The notes under the pieces: model-generated
Seen by the model: only the letters and a program-made list of their open reading frames with translations
What the model was told of the DNA's origin: nothing
Database searches by the model: none
Source of the DNA: Chroococcidiopsidaceae cyanobacterium CP_BM_ER_R8_30
GTDB lineage: Bacteria > Cyanobacteriota > Cyanobacteriia > Cyanobacteriales > Chroococcidiopsidaceae
Assembly (NCBI GenBank): GCA_019244235.1
Contig: JAFASY010000260.1
Location: 1 to 42,052, forward strand
Direction of reading: 5' to 3'
Length of the DNA: 42,052 nucleotides
Shown here: piece after piece, positions 36,765-42,052 of the stretch
How the letters are laid out: every line of letters starts with the position of its first letter
How positions within the stretch are numbered: the stretch's first letter is position 1
Translations under genes and position numbers: made by a program

Positions 36765-37117
36765 TCTGATTCACGCTTCTGTAGGCTCTACAGTAATTAT
36801 TTTCTGTGCTGAGGCGTTTAGCACCATCTCTCTCTGGCTTGACTACTCATGCATATGCTTTAAAATGCTTAACAGCAAAGATTTCCTAATAATCCAAGAC
36901 GCCAAAATTCAACTAAGGCATAAAAATAGCTAATAGAAGAATAAGCAATTTTACTTACCAGTAGATATAACATTGTTCTCTTTACAATTCTTAGTAAAAG
37001 CCATACTGTTGGTAACAACATTTGCTCTAATTTCAGGTGTTTTTAAAACATATTTCATATTTGCTGCCAGACAAATTCGTTAAGCTAAGAATTAGGAATA
37101 AGTCCAGAGGAACATAT
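36765..37117. other. Intergenic region between divergent genes
   Basis: 353 nt, AT-rich. No gene or RNA recognised; an ATG-started frame from 37037 simply runs into the membrane-protein gene. AGAGGAAC before 37118 is that gene's ribosome-binding site. Confidence 0.5.
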
Positions 37118-37621
37118 ATGACTGCTGCTTCTAGCATTCAATTAAAGCGACCAATTTGGTCAACCATTGTTATGTTGGCTGTGAGCTTCTGGCTCAGTGG
37201 CAGCCTGATTCTAGATGGGGTAATTATACCTAGTCTTTATGTTTCAGGCATGATGACCCAATCTGGATTTGCGACAGCAGGCTATCTACTCTTTTGGAAT
37301 TTCAATCGCATTGAATTAATAGCTGCCGCCTTGGTGGTGGCAGGAGTTTTAGCCGTCAGCACGCAAATGGGCAGAGTTCAATGGCGTCGAGGCGCTGTTA
37401 TTTTGTCTCTGTTGTTGCTAGGTGTATCTCTAACCGAGACCTATCTCTTAACACCACAAATGTGTGCTACTGGACTTCACCTCAATCTGTTTGAGTCTGC
37501 TGTTGAGGTGCCTACTACAATGAACCAGTTACACATAGCTTATTGGTTGCTGGAAGTCTTCAAGTTTGTTGCAGGCGGTATGCTGTTGAGCTGGTGCTTT
37601 AGACAACAAACTGCTAACTGA
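37118..37621 (+). CDS. Four-helix membrane protein, DUF4149-like
   Basis: 167 aa. ATG 37118 follows AGAGGAAC at the right distance; an upstream in-frame start at 37037 lacks one. Four hydrophobic segments: STIVMLAVSFWLSGSLILDG, FATAGYLLFWNFNRIELIAA with AALVVAGVLAV, GAVILSLLLLGVSLTETYLL, and a last one near WLLEVFKFVAGGMLLSW. The pattern (first helix with GSLILDGVIIPSLY, second with a FNRIE loop, and the HIAYWLLEVFK loop before the last) fits the DUF4149/TMEM205-like group. Function unknown. Confidence 0.75.
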   Translation: MTAASSIQLKRPIWSTIVMLAVSFWLSGSLILDGVIIPSLYVSGMMTQSGFATAGYLLFWNFNRIELIAAALVVAGVLAVSTQMGRVQWRRGAVILSLLLLGVSLTETYLLTPQMCATGLHLNLFESAVEVPTTMNQLHIAYWLLEVFKFVAGGMLLSWCFRQQTAN

Positions 37622-37630
37622 ATGGAAGAG

Positions 37631-37723
37631 GATGGGGGGACGACTTGGGGAATTTTATTCAAGCCTTTCTAGATTTTGCTCTCGTCTCTCCCTTCTTCTA
37701 TGCCCCAAGGTCGTCCCCCCATC
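37631..37723. repeat. 20-bp inverted repeat around a 52-nt loop, convergent gene ends
   Basis: GATGGGGGGACGACTTGGGG (37631-37650) is complementary to 37703-37723 with one bulged G. It lies between the membrane-protein stop and the convergent transporter gene; the right arm is inside the latter's C-terminal codons. Confidence 0.7.
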
Positions 37724-38014
37724 TCCTTGTCCCCTTGCCCTCCTCTCCTCCGGCCATAGAAGACGAACAGCAAGTATGGCAAATCCTACAGCGGCGATCG
37801 CCTTCACTAGGCGAACAGGTAATAGTGCAGATGCCCATCCTCCTGCTAAGGCACCCAGTAAACTCGTTAATAGGAGTGCTCCAGCTGCGCCCAAAAATAC
37901 CACGCGGGGAGATTGAGAACGACCACTTAGAGTGATCGCAGCGAGTTGGCTTTTGTCGCCTACTTCCGACAAGAAAACGGTGATAAAGCTCAATCCTAAA
38001 AGATGCCAGTTCAT
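37655..38014 (-). CDS. UPF0016 (Gdt1/Mnx-type) cation transporter, second half-size subunit
   Basis: 119 aa, ATG 38014. A single UPF0016 module of three helices with the cation motif ESEVGDKS-like SEVGDKS in helix 1 (LLGLSFITVFLSEVGDKSQL), then VVFLGAAGALLLTSLLGALA and LVKAIAAVGFAILAVRLLW. Full-length family members have two modules in one chain; here the other module is the gene just upstream (5 nt between stop and this ATG), so the two probably form a heterodimer. Cyanobacterial and chloroplast members (Mnx, PAM71) move Mn2+ (established knowledge). The tail from ~residue 90 (EERRARGQGDGG and on) is highly charged and encoded by low-complexity repeat sequence, so it is probably a late addition. 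Confidence 0.9.
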   Translation of the reverse strand: MNWHLLGLSFITVFLSEVGDKSQLAAITLSGRSQSPRVVFLGAAGALLLTSLLGALAGGWASALLPVRLVKAIAAVGFAILAVRLLWPEERRARGQGDGGTTLGHRRRERREQNLERLE

Positions 38015-38019
38015 AATCC

Positions 38020-38514
38020 CTAAAGCTGTACTACATCCCACAACAGCATCACTGATATCAGTAGCAAGCTTGCCCCAGCAGCTGTTTCCATAGTTCTCGG
38101 AGTGAGTTTTGTTGCTAACCACCGACCTAAGAGCACGCCTAGTAGGCTGGTGGCTATAAGTGCAGCAGCCGAGCCTAAAAATACCACCCAAGGTGACTGA
38201 GACTCTGCACTCATCAGTAGAGTTGATAGCTGGGTTTTGTCACCAAACTCTGCTAGAAAGATGGTTAAAAACGTAGAGCCAAACACCTCCGCTACTCCTT
38301 TTTTGGGCTGTTGAGCAGGACGCAAGCTGGAAAAAACTAATTCCTCCTGTGATTGCTGCCATTGACTGGCGGCAAGAATATTCCGAACCTGCTCATGTTC
38401 CATAGCAGACACAGGATTGATATCTTCTAGCTCTGACTCACTCGGTTGGCAATTCACCAAGAAGTGAGAAGAGTCTAGGGTAGGAGGGCTCGGATGTACG
38501 ACAGAAAGTTTCAT
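38020..38514 (-). CDS. UPF0016 (Gdt1/Mnx-type) cation transporter, first half-size subunit
   Basis: 164 aa from ATG 38514 (a GTG two codons earlier is an alternative). A ~75-residue soluble N-terminus precedes one UPF0016 module: FGSTFLTIFLAEFGDKTQLS with the motif EFGDKT, WVVFLGSAAALIATSLLGVL, and ETAAGASLLLISVMLLW. Together with the next gene it reconstitutes the two-motif transporter. The N-terminal part has no recognised domain; similar extensions in chloroplast homologues are targeting sequences, which cannot apply here. Likely role is Mn2+ (or Ca2+) movement across a membrane, relevant to photosystem II assembly; direction and membrane are not decided by the sequence. Confidence 0.9.
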   Translation of the reverse strand: MKLSVVHPSPPTLDSSHFLVNCQPSESELEDINPVSAMEHEQVRNILAASQWQQSQEELVFSSLRPAQQPKKGVAEVFGSTFLTIFLAEFGDKTQLSTLLMSAESQSPWVVFLGSAAALIATSLLGVLLGRWLATKLTPRTMETAAGASLLLISVMLLWDVVQL

Positions 38515-38615
38515 AGTCACAGGATTCTCATATTCTTTTCATTTTGTCAGATTCCTGTTACAACTATCAACCCTTTCCTGTATCAATTTTTTATATAGTA
38601 CAGAGCTAAGTACTT

Positions 38616-38978
38616 CTACTTACCACTACTGATGGAAATGGCTCTATTGAAGCGCTGCATTTCCAGACTGAGATTGCCATATACTCCGGCAATCTGCTGC
38701 TGACAACACTTAACTGCAAAGTCATTTAGATCGTTAGACTCAATCCCGTATAGATCCTGAAAAACCTCTGGCTCAACTCGACAGAAACGAGGTCGGCTAG
38801 AATAAATTTGGCATTCTCGTGTCAGGTGGTTAAAATTAATACACCAGCCATCCTCCCCAACTAAGCCAAGATATAGCTCTAATTCTTCTGGTGTTAAATA
38901 CTCTGCCAAATCTGGACGCTCAGTAGGGTCAAGATGACAGCAAGCTCCACATTGCTTTACACAGTGCCAATTCGCCAT
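38616..38978 (-). CDS. YkgJ-family cysteine-cluster protein
   Basis: 120 aa, ATG 38978. The pattern CVKQCGACCHLDPTERPDL, then GWCINFNHLTRECQIYSSRP, RFCRVEP and AVKCCQQQI gives the cysteine spacing of the YkgJ/CxxCxxCC family, thought to bind an Fe-S cluster or zinc. No partner gene adjacent (psb30 is divergent). The biochemical role is not established. Confidence 0.88.
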   Translation of the reverse strand: MANWHCVKQCGACCHLDPTERPDLAEYLTPEELELYLGLVGEDGWCINFNHLTRECQIYSSRPRFCRVEPEVFQDLYGIESNDLNDFAVKCCQQQIAGVYGNLSLEMQRFNRAISISSGK

Positions 38979-39090
38979 AGTTCAAAACAGAGGTGCTAAT
39001 TACGCTACCTTTGAGCTTAGCGATTTTTTCTAAAGAGCAGAGAGTCAATAGACTTTATAGTTAGATATACTTTATTTATATTTTTGTTAA

Positions 39091-39106
39091 GTTCATTAAA
39101 ATGAAC
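39091..39106. promoter_or_regulatory. Palindrome upstream of psb30, possible operator
   Basis: GTTCATTAAAATGAAC: perfect 6-bp arms around TAAA, 78 nt before the psb30 start and 20 nt after a TATACT (39066-39071) that could be a -10. No matching known operator recalled. Confidence 0.35.
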
Positions 39107-39183
39107 AGATGATTGCTAGGTATGATGAAGTGCGGATTTACCGGACGTATCATCTAATTGGTTGGGTCAATTTGGGAGGAAAG

Positions 39184-39324
39184 ATGGAATTTCTATCAGG
39201 AATTTTTGATGGGTTAGGCAACATCAACTGGGTAGTCATCGGTCAGCTAGTCTCTGTCAGTCTAATTATGCTCGCTGGACCTGTAGTCATCTTTGTCCTA
39301 GCGTTTCGCAACGGTGACCTTTAG
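39184..39324 (+). CDS. psb30: Photosystem II protein Psb30 (Ycf12)
   Basis: 46 aa, one transmembrane helix, a peripheral small subunit of the photosystem II core near cytochrome b559. It begins MEFLSGIFDGLGNINWVVIG and continues QLVSVSLIMLAGPVVIFVLA, ending FRNGDL: the INxxVI-Q-L, AGPxxIF-LA and R-G-L positions match Psb30 of other cyanobacteria. The start is set by GGAGG four nt before ATG 39184; a longer frame from 39109 would add 25 non-homologous residues. Confidence 0.93.
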   Translation: MEFLSGIFDGLGNINWVVIGQLVSVSLIMLAGPVVIFVLAFRNGDL

Positions 39325-39540
39325 CCTAGTTGCAAAATTCACTAATCCTTGAGGAAGGGGGAGGGGTAAACAAGTGCTACCATCCCCCGTTAATCTAATG
39401 TCCTTAGCTGTTTTAGAGATGCTGTAACACACCTCGCGTCGTTTTCCCATCAACTATTAGTGACCACAGCAACTTAAACTGCCAGAGATACATAGGCTCA
39501 GAGTGGGCTGCTTGATTGCGCAGAAATCTGATGCGGTCGA

Positions 39541-41727
39541 TTATGAAGAATAGAGTTTCACTATTCCCAAAGCACTGAGAGCAGCTTGAACTATGTTACA
39601 GAAGTCTGGTTGAGCAAGATCGACCTCTATCGCTTCTTCCCGCTTGCTGCCCAAAAGCCCAGTCGTTTGTCCTAGCTTAAAAGCAAGGACTTTACCTTCG
39701 GAGTTTTTGATCCTTAATTCTAGTAAAGAATCTACTTCAAAAATGCCGCAGATATATTGACGCTGTCCATAACAGAAAGTAGCTTTTGAGCAGGTAGACG
39801 AAGAGGATAAATTCTCCCTTCCTTTCCCCCCTCCTCCCTGCCCCCTAATCCCCAAAGGGGACCACGCCAGTCCGCTCAAGTCGGGGGACCCGCCCACGCG
39901 GCTGGCTCCCGAGTTCCCCCTCTCCTCCCCTCCTCTTTGAGTAGGAAGTCTAACGCCCACCAGCTCTAGCTCTAGAGTAACGTTGCCGTTCCAGATATTT
40001 TCTCGCAGTTTGTAAGCGATGTCGATTCGTGGTGGTAACGGTAAGTATTCGCGCCATCGCCAAGCGATCGCTTTGAGCTTGCAGGAAGACGTTGTCGGCA
40101 GGACCGTATGCATTCCGCTAAGTTTGAAGGGCTGCACCCAGCTATCTTGAAGCGTCAGCTTGAGGTGATCTTTACCAACAATCTGTTGCTCAACAACCTG
40201 AACATTAGGTGTCCAAAATATCGGATCTGGGTTCTCAATTCCGCAGGGGTGAAGAGCATCTACCTGAGTGTAGAGTTGATAATTTATTTGATTCAGATTT
40301 GTCTGAGCATCAATTTTTAGCAGTGGCTTAAGGTGTTCTACTTCAAGGCACTGGTGAGCAAAGCCGCTAAGACGCGATCGCAGAGCTGCTAAATTTGTGG
40401 CTAGCAGTGAAAACCCTCCAGCTGCTTTGTGTCCGCCAAATTTCTCTAATATTTCCCGACAGAACTCCAAAGCTTCAAACACATGAAACTCTGGAATACC
40501 ACGTGCTGAACCGCGAATCAAATGCTCATCTTCGTAAGTACCGATAAACACAGGTACACCGTAGCGCTCCACCAAGCGGGAAGCAACAATGCCAATGACG
40601 CCATGATGCCAATTGGGTTGGACAATCACCAGGACACGCTCTTGCTCTAAATCCAGTTGACTTTGTTCCACCCAAGCGATAGCTTCTCGTTCAATCTGCT
40701 CGCAGAGTTGCTGACGGCGTTGGTTGATTTGTTCGCACTGCATTGCCCGTTCTAGTGCTAGCCCTATATCATCTGTAGTCAGCAATTCAATCACAATTTG
40801 GGGGTCAGCAATCCGACCAACAGCATTAATCCGTGGACCAAGACGAAACCCAATATCCTCTGGCTTCAAAGATTTTGGATTGTTCTCCTGCCCCCCCACC
40901 TCTCTTCCCCGCACCCCTGCCACCTGAATTAGCGCCTGTATCCCAGGCAACTCTGAGTGGGGTAACTGCCGCAAGCCACGTTTGACCCAACGCCGATTCA
41001 CTCCTGTCAAGGGAGCTAAATCGGCAATAGTTCCCAACGTAAATAGTTCTAGCAATGGCTTTACTATGCCTTGAGCTTGACCTAGTTGTTGAGCGAGGGA
41101 AACAGCAAGGATATAAGCGACTCCCACACCAGCAAGACTGTAGTAAGGTGATGTTTTGGAAATTAGTTTAGGGTTGAGGATAGCGTCAGCTTCTGGCAGT
41201 TTTTGCGGGAGTTCGTGGTGATCTGTAACTATCACCTTTAGACCTAACTGTTTCGCTCTGGCGATCGGTTCTAGGGCTGAAATGCCATTATCCACAGTTA
41301 AAATCAGCTGGACGCCTTCTCGGTGAAACTCTTCAACAATCCTAATATTGATACCGTAGCCATCCTTCATTCGGCTAGGAATGGCGTAATCAATATCTGC
41401 GCCTAACCAACGGAACGCTCGCAGTAAGAGAGCAGTACTGGTCATGCCATCAGCATCGTAGTCGCCACAAATAGCAATCTTCTGCCTGCTTGTAATCGCT
41501 TCAGCTAACAACTCCAAACTGATTGCTAGATCGGGAAATTCCTCCAAGGGTGATGGTAAGACTTGGGACTCAGGATCTAAAAATGTTTGTGCTTGTTCTA
41601 GCGTTTCGATCCCACGATTGACCAGCAGTTGGCTAACTATAGGCGAGAGCTGGGTGATTTGTGCTAGTTGAGTCGCCCATTCTGCTTTAGCTGGGAAAAT
41701 CTGCCATCGATGATTGGGCAACCGCAT
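39541..41727 (-). CDS. recJ: Single-stranded-DNA-specific exonuclease RecJ
   Basis: 728 aa 5'-3' exonuclease of the DHH superfamily, acting in recombination and mismatch repair. N-terminal SQLLVNRGIETLEQAQTFLD, motif I AICGDYDADGMTSTALL, motif with LILTVDNGISA, DHH motif VTDHHELP, DILNPK-like DAILNPKLI, GVGVAYIL, and DHHA1 domain KFGGHKAAGGFSL; an OB-fold region follows. Near residue 595-640 a Gly-rich stretch (RGGEERGNSGASRVGGSPDL to GGGGKGREN), not expected in the family, is encoded by inserted GC-rich repeat sequence. The ATG overlaps the preceding permease stop as TAATG, so translation is likely coupled. Confidence 0.96.
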   Translation of the reverse strand: MRLPNHRWQIFPAKAEWATQLAQITQLSPIVSQLLVNRGIETLEQAQTFLDPESQVLPSPLEEFPDLAISLELLAEAITSRQKIAICGDYDADGMTSTALLLRAFRWLGADIDYAIPSRMKDGYGINIRIVEEFHREGVQLILTVDNGISALEPIARAKQLGLKVIVTDHHELPQKLPEADAILNPKLISKTSPYYSLAGVGVAYILAVSLAQQLGQAQGIVKPLLELFTLGTIADLAPLTGVNRRWVKRGLRQLPHSELPGIQALIQVAGVRGREVGGQENNPKSLKPEDIGFRLGPRINAVGRIADPQIVIELLTTDDIGLALERAMQCEQINQRRQQLCEQIEREAIAWVEQSQLDLEQERVLVIVQPNWHHGVIGIVASRLVERYGVPVFIGTYEDEHLIRGSARGIPEFHVFEALEFCREILEKFGGHKAAGGFSLLATNLAALRSRLSGFAHQCLEVEHLKPLLKIDAQTNLNQINYQLYTQVDALHPCGIENPDPIFWTPNVQVVEQQIVGKDHLKLTLQDSWVQPFKLSGMHTVLPTTSSCKLKAIAWRWREYLPLPPRIDIAYKLRENIWNGNVTLELELVGVRLPTQRGGEERGNSGASRVGGSPDLSGLAWSPLGIRGQGGGGKGRENLSSSSTCSKATFCYGQRQYICGIFEVDSLLELRIKNSEGKVLAFKLGQTTGLLGSKREEAIEVDLAQPDFCNIVQAALSALGIVKLYSS
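39820..39945 (-). repeat. GC-rich interspersed repeat inserted in frame in recJ
   Basis: A 120-bp stretch of C-runs, CCCCAAAGGGG and ACGCGGCTGGCTCCCGAG, quite unlike the surrounding gene, flanked by pyrimidine-rich tracts (TCCCTTCCTTTCCCC, CTCTCCTCCCCTCC). No stop codon is introduced. Confidence 0.65.
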
Positions 41728-42052
41728 TAGAGGTAATATCTCACAGTGGTTACAACTCGGCTTTTCTTAGCACGCAAGGCTCTCTTTAAGAAAAAGGCTG
41801 TTTGGTTGTGCAATAGACCCTCCCACCAGTTGCGCGTTACGAAAGCAGGAATAATGATTGTTGACAAAACACCTGGGTGATCCGCTTCGAACTGACTGAC
41901 AAATCTACAAATTGGAGCTATCAAAGAGCGATAGGGGGAGTCCAAAATTACCAGAGGAATATCCTGCTCTAACTCTTGCCACTGTTGCTGTAGCCTCTCT
42001 TTATCCGTCAGACCAATATCAACATGGATAGCAACAATCTCATCGGCAATGC
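41727..42052 (-). CDS. APC-family permease, C-terminal soluble domain (5' part outside window)
   Basis: 108 codons of a minus-strand gene that enters from the right edge. The visible part reads IADEIVAIHVDIG, then VILDSPYRSLIAPICRFVSQ, IIIPAFVTRNWWEGLLHNQT and KKSRVVTTVRYYL. This matches the USP-like cytoplasmic tail seen on APC-family amino-acid permease-like proteins (consensus as I know it: SPYRSL, VLPEF, WWxxLLHNQTA). No transmembrane part is in the window. The short ATG frame at 41945 is merely internal. Stop TAA overlaps the recJ ATG by one base. Confidence 0.85.
   Translation of the reverse strand, partial: IADEIVAIHVDIGLTDKERLQQQWQELEQDIPLVILDSPYRSLIAPICRFVSQFEADHPGVLSTIIIPAFVTRNWWEGLLHNQTAFFLKRALRAKKSRVVTTVRYYL

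Noticed and set aside
38015-38191. N-terminal extension of the second UPF0016 gene
   Set aside because: It lies out of frame within the upstream gene, and ATG 38014 opens the conserved module.
41727-41945. Stand-alone 72-codon gene
   Set aside because: The reading stays open to the window edge and matches the tail of a larger permease; the ATG is internal.

Overview
The window is chromosomal DNA of a cyanobacterium. Diagnostic genes are ndhH, phosphoribulokinase (prk), ferredoxin-NADP+ reductase with an N-terminal CpcD-type linker domain (petH), psb30/ycf12, a CAAD-domain (CurT-like) protein, and two proteins corresponding to the separate halves of the orange carotenoid protein. I located 13 copies of the cyanobacterial octamer GCGATCGC (HIP1). 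I did not identify the genus. No tRNA, rRNA, CRISPR array, transposase or prophage gene was seen; most of the window is ordinary core genome.

Layout. 1-2380: 5'-terminal 793 codons of a GyrA/ParC-type topoisomerase subunit (minus). 2610-4504: a CheY-like regulator, a decayed DUF924 gene and a secreted TPR protein. 4789-8248: a MacA/MacB-type exporter (adaptor, permease, ATPase). 8281-11497: a helical carotenoid protein (HCP, OCP N-terminal half), a small acidic protein, a HAD phosphatase, queG and a CTDH (OCP C-terminal half). 11526-17981: a two-component cluster (NarL-type regulator, PAS kinase, Rcp1-type regulator, large hybrid kinase). 18139-22254: rsmH; ndhH overlapping a MidA/NDUFAF7-type methyltransferase; a 31-residue membrane peptide; a DUF1643 protein. 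22514-27233: CAAD protein, homoserine dehydrogenase, and the divergent pair petH/prk around a likely NtcA promoter. 27340-34926: valS, a coiled-coil protein, an ABC1/UbiB kinase, recN. 34936-39324: a 19-residue tandem-repeat protein, a lipoprotein, a DUF2808 protein, a membrane protein, a split UPF0016 (Mn2+/Ca2+ transporter) pair, a Cys-cluster protein, psb30. 39541-42052: recJ, coupled to the end of an APC-family permease.

The main non-genic theme is a family of G-rich repeats built on AGAAGAGAGC(A/T)GGGGGAG. They occur as perfect or near-perfect palindromes between convergent genes, where they look like two-way terminators, and as unpaired or expanded copies read through as Gly/Ala/Glu-rich protein tails or inserts in at least six genes. 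Other interspersed repeats are inserted in frame in the ABC1 kinase and RecJ. Functional themes worth following are photoprotection by split OCP modules, a possible MidA modification of NdhH, and nitrogen-responsive production of FNR isoforms. No wholly unknown multi-gene system is evident.
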